A stretch of DNA of 64,000 nucleotides, taken from contig NZ_LQQA01000023.1 of assembly GCF_002101965.1 (NCBI RefSeq), forward strand, positions 62,001-126,000, given 5' to 3'. The first letter of the stretch is position 1, and each line of letters opens with the position of its first letter. Positions 16,085 through 24,614 of this stretch are shown piece after piece. Source of the DNA: Mycolicibacterium wolinskyi (GTDB lineage Bacteria > Actinomycetota > Actinomycetes > Mycobacteriales > Mycobacteriaceae). The position numbers and the translations under genes are program-made. Below the pieces are notes generated by a model. The model saw only the letters and a list, made by a program, of their open reading frames with translations. It did not search any database and was not told the DNA's origin.

Positions 16085-17155
16085 TCAGTCGTAGACGATG
16101 ACGGCACGGCCGAGCACCTCGCCGCGGCCGATGGCATCCAGGGTGTCGTTGACGTCCTCCCACCGGACCCGGGTGACGGTGTCCTTGATCTGCCCGGCTT
16201 CGGCAAGCGCCAATACCTCGGTGAGGTCGTTGAAGTTGCCCCAGAACGAACCGAAATACGTGTACTCCCTGGCCACCAGCGGGAACAACGGGATGTCGAC
16301 GCGATTGCCGATGAGCCCAACCGACGCTACGGCGCCCTCGGCGGCCAGCAGGGCGAAGGCAAGTCGCAAGGCGTCCTCAGATCCCGCGCATTCGATCACG
16401 GCGTCGAGTTCGGTACGGCCGGTGAGGGTCTCGAGTTCCTCACGGACCGCGTCGACATCCTTGCCGCGGACGTTGATGACGTGGTCGGCCCCGTTCGTCT
16501 TGGCGATCTCGAGCTTCTCGTCGCTGCGGGCGAAAGCCACCACGTCGGCGCCGCCGGAGAGCAGCTTGGCGTACTGGACGCCGTAGCTGCCCAATCCGCC
16601 GATACCGCTGACACCGATGGTGCCGCCCGCCCTCAGATGTCCCGCGTCGCGCAGCTTCTTCAGACCACGGTAGGGAGTCAGACCGGCGTCGGTCAGCGGC
16701 GCCAGGTTCTCCGGCGACAGGCCACCACGTCCCGGCATCTTGATCAGGTACCGGTAGTTGACCGGCAGGTACTCCTGATATCCGCCGTGCCGCCCGAAGC
16801 CCGCCCAGGTGCCGTGCGCGCAGAGTTGCTCGTTGCCGTTGTGGCATTGCCGGCATGCGCCGTCACCCCAACTGCCGTAAACCACCACCTGGTCCCCTTC
16901 GGACAACCCGGCCGACGCCGGGACCGCAGAACCCACACCGTCGACCCAGCCCGCCACTTCGTGACCAGGCGTGATCGGGTAGTCCATGGCAAGACCGCGA
17001 TCGAAGTAGCCGTCGATGAGCTGGTAATCGGTGCGGCACATACCCGCTCCGCCGACCTTGACGAGTATTTCCTCCGGGCCGATATGGGGCACGTCCACTT
17101 CCTCAAGCCGCAAGGGTTGGTGGTACCCGTACATGCGTGCCGCCCGCATCTTCAT
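16085..17155 (-). CDS. zinc-dependent NAD(P) alcohol dehydrogenase (MDR family)
   Basis: 356 residues. Catalytic zinc residues are present: Cys in GAGMCRTDYQL near 39 and GHEVAGWV near 65. The Rossmann motif GVSGIGGLGSYGVQ lies near 182. The structural-zinc loop reads DGACRQCHNGNEQLC: three of the usual four cysteines are kept and the first position is Asp/Gly, which should alter or weaken that site. ATG at 17155 is preceded by AGGAG at good spacing. It is followed by the exported SnoaL-like gene and lies downstream of a large LuxR regulator on the same strand, which probably controls both. Substrate is unknown. Confidence 0.88.
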   Translation of the reverse strand: MKMRAARMYGYHQPLRLEEVDVPHIGPEEILVKVGGAGMCRTDYQLIDGYFDRGLAMDYPITPGHEVAGWVDGVGSAVPASAGLSEGDQVVVYGSWGDGACRQCHNGNEQLCAHGTWAGFGRHGGYQEYLPVNYRYLIKMPGRGGLSPENLAPLTDAGLTPYRGLKKLRDAGHLRAGGTIGVSGIGGLGSYGVQYAKLLSGGADVVAFARSDEKLEIAKTNGADHVINVRGKDVDAVREELETLTGRTELDAVIECAGSEDALRLAFALLAAEGAVASVGLIGNRVDIPLFPLVAREYTYFGSFWGNFNDLTEVLALAEAGQIKDTVTRVRWEDVNDTLDAIGRGEVLGRAVIVYD

Positions 17156-17236
17156 CCGATGTGCTCCTGTCGTCTGCCGTCAGCGACATCGTTGGGCCAC
17201 GAGGGTGGCCTTCGCATCTGCCACCGGCCAGTCCGA

Positions 17237-19969
17237 TTACCCGAAACTGTCGGTCAGTGCATCATCGAGCTGGCTGCGTGACCGGATGGCGAGCTTTGTG
17301 AACACCTTGGCCAGGTGGTACTGCACCGTGCGGGCGCTGATGAACAGCCGGGCGCCGATCTCCGGGTTGGACAATCCTTCTCGCGCCAGACGGGCGATCT
17401 GGGCCTCCTGTGCGGTGAGTTCTCCGGCGGCGTCGGGTGCCGCCCGGCGCCTGGCCTTCTCTCCGGTGGCCGCCAGTTCACCGCGGGCCCGCTCGGCGAA
17501 CGCCGTCATCCCCATCTCTTCGAAAAGCTCGTGCGCGCACCGCAATTCCAGCCTGGCGTCGACCCGGCGGCGCTGGCGTCGCAGCCACTCGCCGTAGAGC
17601 AGATGGGAACGGGCGAGGTCGGGACGCAGGCCGGCCCGCCGGCAGCGTTCGATGGCCTCGCGGTAGAGGAGTTCGGCGGTGTCTCCCTCGCTGAGCAGTG
17701 CACGCGAGCGGGCTTCCACGCCGAGACCCCAATCGGTCGCACTGGGCGTGGTCATCTCGGTCAACCGGGCAAGCGCTGCGGTCGCGGTCGCGGTGTCTTT
17801 CAGCCGGGACGCCGCCTCGACGAGTTCGGTGAGCGACCACCACGAGGCCGCAGCATCGCCGCGACCCGCCGAGGCGTATTGGGCAGCTTCGCACGCGGTG
17901 CGGTAGTCACCGCGTGAATTGGCGATCAGTGATCTGCACCAGGCGGCTGCTGTCAGGCCGAACCCTTCACCCCGCCGCAGTGCGTCGCGTTGCGCGGCGT
18001 CGCATCGGGCGTCGACCTCGTCCTGCCTGCCCCGCAGCGCTGCCAGGATGATCGCGCTGAACGGCGTGAGAGTCTTGCCCATCGCGTCGATCGCAGCGCA
18101 CATCTCGTCGATTCCGGAGGCTGCCTCGTCGAACTGTCCGGTGAACAGCAGGGGCACGACGAGGGCGCTGAGCGCCAACGGCAGTTGGGTGACGGCCCCG
18201 TTGTCCCGGACCAGTTGGACGTAGCGCTCGGCAAGTGTGGTCTGCCGGTCGATATCCCAAACCCGTGCTGCCGCAAAGCAGGCAAGAAACATCCACCGGA
18301 GCTCCTGGTCGGTGGTCATGCCGTGGCCGTACTGGCGCAGCGCAGCGTGAATGGCGGGCAGGCCGGCAACGAAACCGACGCTGTACTGCGTCGCCAGGCC
18401 ATCCAGTAACAGGTCGGCCGGTCCCGGGGTGCTGAGCGCCTGGGTGGCCGAACGGGCCACCTCCGAGATTTCGACCATCCCGGCGTCGACCGCCAAACGA
18501 CCCGCGAAGATCGCGGCGGACAACGCGTCGAGGTAGGTCTCACGGGCGAGCGTCGCGTCGATGTCTTCGAGCCGCCGAGCGGCGCCGAGCAGCAGTGGAG
18601 CGGCGGCGTTGCCGTGGCTGCTGATGAGGGCCAACTGGGCTCGAACCAGATCGGCGCGAGCGCGCTGTAGTTCGGTCAACGGAGTGGCCTCGGCGATCTT
18701 GAGCAGATCCCGCGCTGCGTCGAGCAAACCCGCCCGCGCCTTGGCGGACGCGGCGGTGATCGCGCGGTCGCTCCTGCGCGCCGGGTCGATGGTCAGTGCC
18801 GCGGCCCGCTCGAGGAACGACGCCGCGGCGCTCACTCCGCCGCGAGCTTGAACTTCCGCCGCCGAGCGCTCCAGTTCTGCGGCCACATCCTCGTCGGGGG
18901 CTGCGGTGCCATGGCCGAGATGCCATGCGCGGCGGACAGAATCGGTCCCGGGATCGATGACGGCCGCCAGCGCGCGATGGATACGCTGCCGGTCCGAAAG
19001 CGCCACACAGCGATAGGCCGCCGACCGCACCAGCGGATGGCGGAACCGGACCCGGGTACCGAACTCCGCGAGGCCGGCCTCGATCACCGGTTCGGCGGCC
19101 CCGGCCGGGATACCGAGCGCTGTGGTCGCGGCCCACAACAACACCGGATCACCCGACGGCTCGGCGGCTGCGAGCGCCAGCAGAGTGCGGCTAGGGGCGG
19201 GAAGCGTATCGAGCTGATGCCGAAACGTGCCGTCCAGACTGCGCGCCAGTGCGCCCGGCAGCCCGAACCCGCCCGCCAACTCGGCCGGGGTCAGTGCGCG
19301 GGGTAATTCCAGCAGTGCCAGCGGGTTCCCTCGTGCCTCCGCGACGATCTGGTCGCGGACCCGGACGTCGAGCGGGCCCGTCAACACCGTGCGAAGCAAG
19401 GACCTGGACTCATCGTCGGTCAGCCGGTCGACCCGCAGCGCGGGCAGACTGGTCAAGTCGGCGCTCGGCACCCGGGCGGCCAGCACGAGGCCAACGGCCT
19501 CGGCGGCGAGTCGGCGTGCGACGAACGCCAGAATCTGCGCCGAGGCCTGGTCGAGCCACTGCTGGTCATCGATGAGCACAAGGAGCGGTTGCGTCTGTGC
19601 GGCCTCCGAGAACAGGCCGAGCACCGCCAGCCCCACCAGGAACCGATCGGGGGCCGGTCCCGGTTTCATGCCGAATGCCGTCAGCAGCGCATGGCGCTGC
19701 GGGGCAGGCAACCTTTCGGCACGATCCAGGACCGGCGCGCACACCGCATGCAATGCCGCAAACGCCAACTCGGTCTCGGCCTCGACACCTGCGGCCCGCA
19801 CTACCCGGCAGTCCGGAGCGCGATCGGACAGATAGTCCAGAAGCGCCGTTTTACCCATGCCGGCGTCGCCGTGTACGACAAGCGCCCGGCTCGAGCCCGT
19901 TCGCAGAGCCGCCACGATGGCGTCGAGCATGGCGCGTTCGGCGCTGCGGCCGATGAGCTGCATCGTCAC
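17237..19969 (-). CDS. large ATP-binding LuxR (LAL) transcriptional regulator
   Basis: 910 residues. An N-terminal STAND ATPase (Walker A HGDAGMGKTALLD near residue 34; Walker B LLVLIDDQQWLD near 130) is followed by a long helical repeat sensor region. The C-terminal LuxR HTH (about 845-905) reads LTAQEAQIARLAREGLSNPE, then IGARLFISARTVQYHLAKVF. LAL proteins are ATP-dependent activators, often induced by a small ligand. The gene lies directly upstream of the alcohol dehydrogenase and SnoaL genes on the same strand (81-bp gap), making them the likely targets. It is divergent from folP2. Confidence 0.9.
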   Translation of the reverse strand: MTMQLIGRSAERAMLDAIVAALRTGSSRALVVHGDAGMGKTALLDYLSDRAPDCRVVRAAGVEAETELAFAALHAVCAPVLDRAERLPAPQRHALLTAFGMKPGPAPDRFLVGLAVLGLFSEAAQTQPLLVLIDDQQWLDQASAQILAFVARRLAAEAVGLVLAARVPSADLTSLPALRVDRLTDDESRSLLRTVLTGPLDVRVRDQIVAEARGNPLALLELPRALTPAELAGGFGLPGALARSLDGTFRHQLDTLPAPSRTLLALAAAEPSGDPVLLWAATTALGIPAGAAEPVIEAGLAEFGTRVRFRHPLVRSAAYRCVALSDRQRIHRALAAVIDPGTDSVRRAWHLGHGTAAPDEDVAAELERSAAEVQARGGVSAAASFLERAAALTIDPARRSDRAITAASAKARAGLLDAARDLLKIAEATPLTELQRARADLVRAQLALISSHGNAAAPLLLGAARRLEDIDATLARETYLDALSAAIFAGRLAVDAGMVEISEVARSATQALSTPGPADLLLDGLATQYSVGFVAGLPAIHAALRQYGHGMTTDQELRWMFLACFAAARVWDIDRQTTLAERYVQLVRDNGAVTQLPLALSALVVPLLFTGQFDEAASGIDEMCAAIDAMGKTLTPFSAIILAALRGRQDEVDARCDAAQRDALRRGEGFGLTAAAWCRSLIANSRGDYRTACEAAQYASAGRGDAAASWWSLTELVEAASRLKDTATATAALARLTEMTTPSATDWGLGVEARSRALLSEGDTAELLYREAIERCRRAGLRPDLARSHLLYGEWLRRQRRRVDARLELRCAHELFEEMGMTAFAERARGELAATGEKARRRAAPDAAGELTAQEAQIARLAREGLSNPEIGARLFISARTVQYHLAKVFTKLAIRSRSQLDDALTDSFG

Positions 19970-20075
19970 TCCGGGTGTTCATCCCCCTGGAAAGGACACG
20001 CTATCGGGCGTGCGGCCGGACCGCTCGCTCATCCTGAGCGCGCCCGACAGCAAGGCGGCCAGGCACTATGGAGGC

Positions 20076-20951
20076 GTGTTGTCGACGTTTTGTGGTCGCC
20101 CGGTCGCCGGTGACCGTGCGCTGATCATGGCGATCGTCAACCGGACCCCGGACTCGTTCTACGACCGAGGCGCCACGTTCACCGATGAAGCCGCCAAGGC
20201 CGCCGCTGCCCGCGTGATCGACGAGGGCGCCGACGTGATCGACGTCGGCGGCGTCAAAGCGGGCCCGGGCCACGGCGTCGACACGCAGGAGGAGATCGCG
20301 CGCGTCGTGCCGTTCATCGAATGGCTGCGCACGACCTATCCGAATCAGCTCATCAGCGTCGACACCTGGCGCGCGGCGGTGGCCAAACAGGCCTGCGCGG
20401 CGGGCGCCGATCTGATCAACGACACGTGGGCCGGAGCCGACCCGGGCCTGCCCGAGGTCGCGGCGGAGTTCGGTGCGGGTCTGGTGTGTTCGCACACGGG
20501 CGGCGCCGTGCCGCGAACCCGGCCGTTCCGGGTGAACTACGGCATCACCGAACGGGGCGTGGTCGACGACGTCATCGCCGAGGTGACCGCGGCGGCCGAA
20601 CGTGCCGTGGCAACGGGTGTGCCGAGGGACCGGATCCTCATCGACCCCACCCACGATTTCGGCAAAAACACTTATCACGGTCTTAGTTTGTTGCGTCACG
20701 TAAAAGATCTTGTTAAGAGCGGATGGCCGGTCCTGATGGCCCTGAGCAACAAGGATTTTGTCGGGGAGACTCTCGGTGTGGACCTCACCGAACGCCTCGA
20801 AGGGACGCTCGCCGCGACGGCACTCGCCGCAGCGGATGGAGCGGCCATGTTTCGGGTACACGAGGTGGGACCCACACGGCGCGTGCTGGAAATGGTCGCG
20901 TCGATCCAGGGAGTGCGGACGCCCGCGCGAACAGTGAGGGGACTGGCATGA
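20076..20951 (+). CDS. folP2: dihydropteroate synthase-like protein FolP2
   Basis: 291 residues from GTG 20076; TTG 20079 and GTG 20010 are also possible, and no SD decides. The TIM-barrel DHPS fold is evident (IMAIVNRTPDSFYDRG, DVIDVGGVKAGPG, SVDTWRAAVAKQA, LIDPTHDFGKNT). The canonical NVTPDSF is NRTPDSF here, an Arg in the pterin/pABA site. The M. tuberculosis orthologue Rv1207 is reported to lack DHPS activity, so a role outside folate synthesis is likely. Its last 4 bp overlap gpgS (ATGA), tying it to glucosyl-3-phosphoglycerate synthesis. Confidence 0.9.
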   Translation: MLSTFCGRPVAGDRALIMAIVNRTPDSFYDRGATFTDEAAKAAAARVIDEGADVIDVGGVKAGPGHGVDTQEEIARVVPFIEWLRTTYPNQLISVDTWRAAVAKQACAAGADLINDTWAGADPGLPEVAAEFGAGLVCSHTGGAVPRTRPFRVNYGITERGVVDDVIAEVTAAAERAVATGVPRDRILIDPTHDFGKNTYHGLSLLRHVKDLVKSGWPVLMALSNKDFVGETLGVDLTERLEGTLAATALAAADGAAMFRVHEVGPTRRVLEMVASIQGVRTPARTVRGLA

Positions 20952-21898
20952 CAGCAATGCCTGAACTGGCCATCACCGACGGTGTCGCCGGGCACCGTTG
21001 GCTGAGCGATCACAGCTGGAACCGGCCCACCTGGACGGTGGCCGAACTCGAAGCGGCCAAGGCGGGGCGAACCGTCTCGGTGGTGCTGCCCGCCCTCAAC
21101 GAAGAAGAGACGGTCGGCTCGGTCGTCGAGACCATCACGCCGCTGCTCGGCGGGCTGGTCGACGAGTTGATCGTGCTCGATTCGGGTTCCACCGACGACA
21201 CCGAGATCCGGGCGCTCGCGGCCGGTGCGCGGGTGATCAGCCGTGAGGTCGCGCTTCCGGAAGTCGCACCGCAGCCCGGCAAGGGCGAGGTGTTGTGGCG
21301 TTCGCTGGCCGCGACGACGGGCGACGTCATCGCCTTCATCGACTCGGACCTGATCAATCCCGATCCGATGTTCGTACCGAAACTGCTCGGCCCGCTGCTG
21401 ACCACCGACGGCGTGCACCTGGTCAAAGGCTTCTACCGGCGCCCGCTCAACGTGAGCGGCCGCGAGGACGCCAACGGTGGCGGCCGCGTGACCGAGCTGG
21501 TCGCGCGACCGCTTCTCGCCTCGCTGCGGCCAGAGCTCACGTGTGTTCTGCAACCGCTGGGCGGCGAGTACGCAGGCACGCGGGAGTTGCTCACCGCCGT
21601 GCCGTTCGCACCCGGCTACGGCGTGGAGATCGGCCTGCTGATCGACACCTATGACCGCCTGGGACTTGACGCGATCGCGCAGGTGAATCTCGGCGTGCGG
21701 GCGCACCGCAACCGGCCGTTGACCGAATTGGCCTCGATGAGCCGCCAGGTCATCGCCACCCTGATGTCGCGGTGCGGAATCACGGACTCCGGCATGGGCC
21801 TGACCCAGTTCTTCGCCGACGGGGACGGGTTCACGCCGCGGGTGTCGTCGGTGTCGCTGGCTGACCGGCCACCGATGGTGACGCTGCGCCCGCGCTGA
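20948..21898 (+). CDS. gpgS: glucosyl-3-phosphoglycerate synthase
   Basis: 316 residues of the GT81 GT-A family. It transfers glucose from NDP-glucose to 3-phosphoglycerate, the first step of mycobacterial methylglucose lipopolysaccharide synthesis. Motifs are VVLPALNEEETVGSV near residue 42, LDSGSTDDTE near 76, and the metal-binding FIDSDLINPD (DxD-like) near 133. ATG at 20948 overlaps the folP2 stop by 4 bp, so translation is coupled. A DivIVA-like gene follows after 58 bp. The pair folP2-gpgS is conserved in mycobacteria (Rv1207-Rv1208). Confidence 0.95.
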   Translation: MTAMPELAITDGVAGHRWLSDHSWNRPTWTVAELEAAKAGRTVSVVLPALNEEETVGSVVETITPLLGGLVDELIVLDSGSTDDTEIRALAAGARVISREVALPEVAPQPGKGEVLWRSLAATTGDVIAFIDSDLINPDPMFVPKLLGPLLTTDGVHLVKGFYRRPLNVSGREDANGGGRVTELVARPLLASLRPELTCVLQPLGGEYAGTRELLTAVPFAPGYGVEIGLLIDTYDRLGLDAIAQVNLGVRAHRNRPLTELASMSRQVIATLMSRCGITDSGMGLTQFFADGDGFTPRVSSVSLADRPPMVTLRPR

Positions 21899-21956
21899 GC
21901 GCGTGCGGGCCCCGCGGCGTAAGCCCTTGTCGGGGGTGTGAGGCAGTATCGAAGGC

Positions 21957-22346
21957 GTGACACTGATACTGCTGTACCTGGTGGTGCTCGTTCTGGTCGC
22001 CACCGTGCTGTTCGGCCTTGGCAGCGTCATCTTCGGCCGGGGCGAGACGCTGCCGCCGCTGCCGCGGGGGACCACCGCCACGGTGCTGCCCGCGTCGGGC
22101 GTCACCAGCGCGGACGTGGAGGCCTTGAAGTTCAGCCAGACGGTGCGGGGATACAAGACCAGCGAAGTGGACTGGGTGCTGGACCGGCTGGGCACCGAGC
22201 TCGACGCGCTGCGCGGTGAGCTTGCGGCGGTTCGCGCGGCCTACGGCATTGCCGACGAAGAGGTTGCAGAAGACGGTGAGGCCGACGACGTCGAGGTGTC
22301 GGCGACCGCCGGCCAGATCCGAACCACGACCGACGAGCCGTCGTGA
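21957..22346 (+). CDS. DivIVA-domain membrane protein (Rv1209-like)
   Basis: 129 residues. An N-terminal transmembrane helix (about 3-25) is followed by a short linker, a DivIVA-like motif (VEALKFSQTVRGYKTSEVDWVLDRL near 58-82) and an acidic tail. The DivIVA motif suggests recruitment to curved membrane or to a Wag31-type scaffold at the pole or septum; this is inference. GTG at 21957 has CAGTAT 7 nt upstream and no SD, suggesting a leaderless transcript. It overlaps tagA by 4 bp (GTGA). Confidence 0.8.
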   Translation: MTLILLYLVVLVLVATVLFGLGSVIFGRGETLPPLPRGTTATVLPASGVTSADVEALKFSQTVRGYKTSEVDWVLDRLGTELDALRGELAAVRAAYGIADEEVAEDGEADDVEVSATAGQIRTTTDEPS

Positions 22347-22915
22347 CCGACGACGGCAAGACCCGGTGTGGTTGGGCGGTCCAATCGGCCAAGGCCGGTG
22401 ACACGCTGTATCGCGACTACCACGACACCGAGTGGGGGCGCCCGCTGCGTGACTCCAAGGCGCTGTTCGAGCGGATCAGCCTCGAGGCGTTCCAGAGCGG
22501 GCTGTCGTGGCTGACCATTCTGCGCAAGCGGGACAATTTCCGGCGCGCGTTCGACGAGTTCGACGCCGAGCTGGTCGCGCGCTACACCGACGCCGACATC
22601 GAGCGATTGATGGCCGATGCCGGCATCGTGCGCAACCTCGCGAAGATCGAGGCGACGATCGCCAACGCCAGGGCAGTTGCCGACCTCGACGTCGACCTGG
22701 CCGAACTGCTGTGGTCGTTCGCGCCGCCGCCACGTCCCCGCCCCGCCGACTTGTCACAGGTCCCCGCGGTGACCGAGGAGTCGAAGGCGATGGCCAAAGA
22801 ACTCAAACGGCGCGGCTTCAAATTCGTCGGTCCGACGACTGCATATGCGTTGATGCAGGCCACCGGAATGGTCGATGACCACATCGCCTCGTGCTGGGTT
22901 CCGGCCGCCGGATAG
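22343..22915 (+). CDS. tagA: DNA-3-methyladenine glycosylase I
   Basis: 190 residues, the normal Tag length. It excises 3-methyladenine from alkylated DNA. The zinc-snap residues are visible: Cys in TRCGWA at the N-terminus, His in YRDYHDTEWG near residue 24, and the His and Cys of MVDDHIASCW near the C-terminus. The aromatic recognition segment SLEAFQSGLSWLTILRKR lies near 47-64. GTG at 22343 overlaps the previous stop by 4 bp, so it is co-translated with the DivIVA-like gene. It corresponds to Rv1210. Confidence 0.94.
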   Translation: MTDDGKTRCGWAVQSAKAGDTLYRDYHDTEWGRPLRDSKALFERISLEAFQSGLSWLTILRKRDNFRRAFDEFDAELVARYTDADIERLMADAGIVRNLAKIEATIANARAVADLDVDLAELLWSFAPPPRPRPADLSQVPAVTEESKAMAKELKRRGFKFVGPTTAYALMQATGMVDDHIASCWVPAAG

Positions 22916-23083
22916 CCGCCACGCCGTCGGCCTTAGACGGGTCTTTGCACACCCATTGACGTGGATAGGGAAGAATAGGGCTAGATCAGTAGCAGTTCAG
23001 TGCCGGGTGCCGCCAACGAGTGGGCGGCGTCGGCCCCGACCTGGCCCGCTCAAGCGGACCGGCTCAGTTGGAGGGAGCACTCG

Positions 23084-23251
23084 ATGGCGGCGATGAAGCC
23101 CCGGACTGGCGACGGTCCACTGGAAGCAACCAAGGAGGGGCGAGGGATCGTGATGCGAGTACCGCTGGAAGGCGGTGGACGCCTCGTCGTTGAGCTGACT
23201 CCGGACGAGGCGGCTGCCCTCGGCGACGAGCTCAAGGGCGTAACCAGCTAG
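23084..23251 (+). CDS. DUF3117 small conserved protein (Rv1211-like)
   Basis: 55 residues: MAAMKPRTGDGPLEATKEGR, then GIVMRVPLEGGGRLVVELTPDEAAALGDEL. This is the actinobacterial DUF3117 family, uniform in size and of unknown function. ATG at 23084 has SD GAGGGAG (23071-23077) at 6-nt spacing. The 168-bp gap before it probably holds its promoter (TTGACG at 22956-22961, no clear -10). A strong hairpin follows the stop. Confidence 0.85.
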   Translation: MAAMKPRTGDGPLEATKEGRGIVMRVPLEGGGRLVVELTPDEAAALGDELKGVTS

Positions 23252-23255
23252 TCAA

Positions 23256-23295
23256 TCCGGCGCGGCTGCGTGCACATCGCACGGGCCGCGCCGGA
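23256..23295. terminator. bidirectional hairpin terminator
   Basis: TCCGGCGCGGC (23256-23266) pairs perfectly with GCCGCGCCGGA (23285-23295), giving an 11-bp stem; the 18-nt loop holds a further TGCG/CGCA stem. It lies between the stop of the DUF3117 gene and the stop of convergent glgM, 5 bp from each. There is no U-tract, as is usual in mycobacteria. Confidence 0.7.
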
Positions 23296-23300
23296 GTCCG

Positions 23301-24464
23301 CTATGCGGACACCTTGCGATAAATCTCCAAAGTCTGCTCGGCGATGTGCGCCCAGGAGAACTCCTCGATGCACCGCTGGCGTCCTGCCTCGCCGTACTTG
23401 CGTGCCGTGTCGGGTTCGGCCACGAGCGAGTTGACGGCATCGGCCAGTCGCGTCTCGAAGAACTCCGGATCGCTCGCGTCGTAGTGCACCAACAGACCGG
23501 TTTGATGGTCGGCCACGACCTCCGGAATACCGCCGACGTCGGAGGCCACCACCGGTGTGCTGCATGCCATCGCTTCGAGGTTGACGATACCGAGCGGTTC
23601 GTACACCGACGGGCAGACGAAAACTGTTGCGGCGGAGAGTATTTCGCGGATCTTGTTGATCGGCAGCATTTCTCGCACCCAGAACACGCCGGTGCGGGCG
23701 CGGGCGAGCTCTTGCACGGCCGAAGACACTTCGGCGGCGATCTCGGGTGTATCCGGGGCGCCGGCGCACAACACCAACTGCACGTCATTGCTGAACTTGT
23801 GCGCGGCGGCAACCAGGTGCGCCACGCCTTTCTGACGGGTGATGCGCCCGACGAACGCCACGATTGGCCGGTTCAGATCGACGCCCAATTCGGCCAGGAC
23901 CGAATCGCCCGGCACCGGGGGCGTCGGGTACCAGACGTCGGTGTCGATCCCGTTGCGCACCACGTGCACCCGATTGGGGTCAAGGGCCGGATACGTGTGC
24001 AGGACGTCGTCGCGCATACCCGCACTCACCGCGATCACCGCGTCGGCGGCCTCGATCGCGGTGCGTTCGACCCACGACGACACCCGATACCCGCCGCCGA
24101 GCTGCTCGGCCTTCCACGGCCGCAGCGGCTCGAGCGAATGCGCCGTCAGCACGTGCGGGATGCCGTAGAGCAACGCGGTGAGGTGGCCGGCCATCCCCGA
24201 GTACCACGTGTGGGAATGCACCACGGTGGCCTGCGCGGCGTTGTTGACCATGTTGAGGTCGGCCGACAGCGTCGACAGTGCCGCGTTGGCGCCGCGCAGC
24301 GCCGGATCGGGCTGTGCGACGAACGCCCCGTCACGCGGGGCGCCCATGCAGTGCACGTCGACTTCGCACAGATGACGCAACTGAGCGACGAGCTCGGTCA
24401 CATGTACCCCAGCACCGCCGTAAACCTCGGGTGGATACTCCCGAGTCATCATGGCCACCCGCAT
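23301..24464 (-). CDS. glgM: GT4 glycosyltransferase GlgM/GlgA, maltose-1-phosphate synthase
   Basis: 387 residues, the same as M. tuberculosis Rv1212c. Annotated historically as glycogen synthase GlgA; the mycobacterial enzyme joins ADP-glucose and glucose-1-phosphate to make maltose-1-phosphate for GlgE-dependent alpha-glucan. The N-terminus is MRVAMMTREYPPEVYGGAG; the GT-B donor site has GRITRQKG near 210 and EPLGIVNLEAMACSTPVV near 290. ATG at 24464 is chosen to match the family start; 16 extra residues are possible upstream. It is divergent from glgC, which supplies ADP-glucose. Confidence 0.93.
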   Translation of the reverse strand: MRVAMMTREYPPEVYGGAGVHVTELVAQLRHLCEVDVHCMGAPRDGAFVAQPDPALRGANAALSTLSADLNMVNNAAQATVVHSHTWYSGMAGHLTALLYGIPHVLTAHSLEPLRPWKAEQLGGGYRVSSWVERTAIEAADAVIAVSAGMRDDVLHTYPALDPNRVHVVRNGIDTDVWYPTPPVPGDSVLAELGVDLNRPIVAFVGRITRQKGVAHLVAAAHKFSNDVQLVLCAGAPDTPEIAAEVSSAVQELARARTGVFWVREMLPINKIREILSAATVFVCPSVYEPLGIVNLEAMACSTPVVASDVGGIPEVVADHQTGLLVHYDASDPEFFETRLADAVNSLVAEPDTARKYGEAGRQRCIEEFSWAHIAEQTLEIYRKVSA

Positions 24465-24614
24465 ATCTGGAACGGTAGTGGTCGCTTCGCCAAGACGCAT
24501 GCTTGTGGACAACGTTTGCGGAGTTGTTCATCACCCCAAGCCACTTGACGCAACGCCGTTGACCAATCGTGTCATTGGCTAGCCGCGGTGGTGACTGGCG
24601 GATAGGTTTGATTC

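Noticed and set aside
17237..19969. Serine/threonine kinase or other STAND defence protein
   Set aside because: A clear LuxR HTH at the C-terminus makes it a LAL transcriptional regulator.
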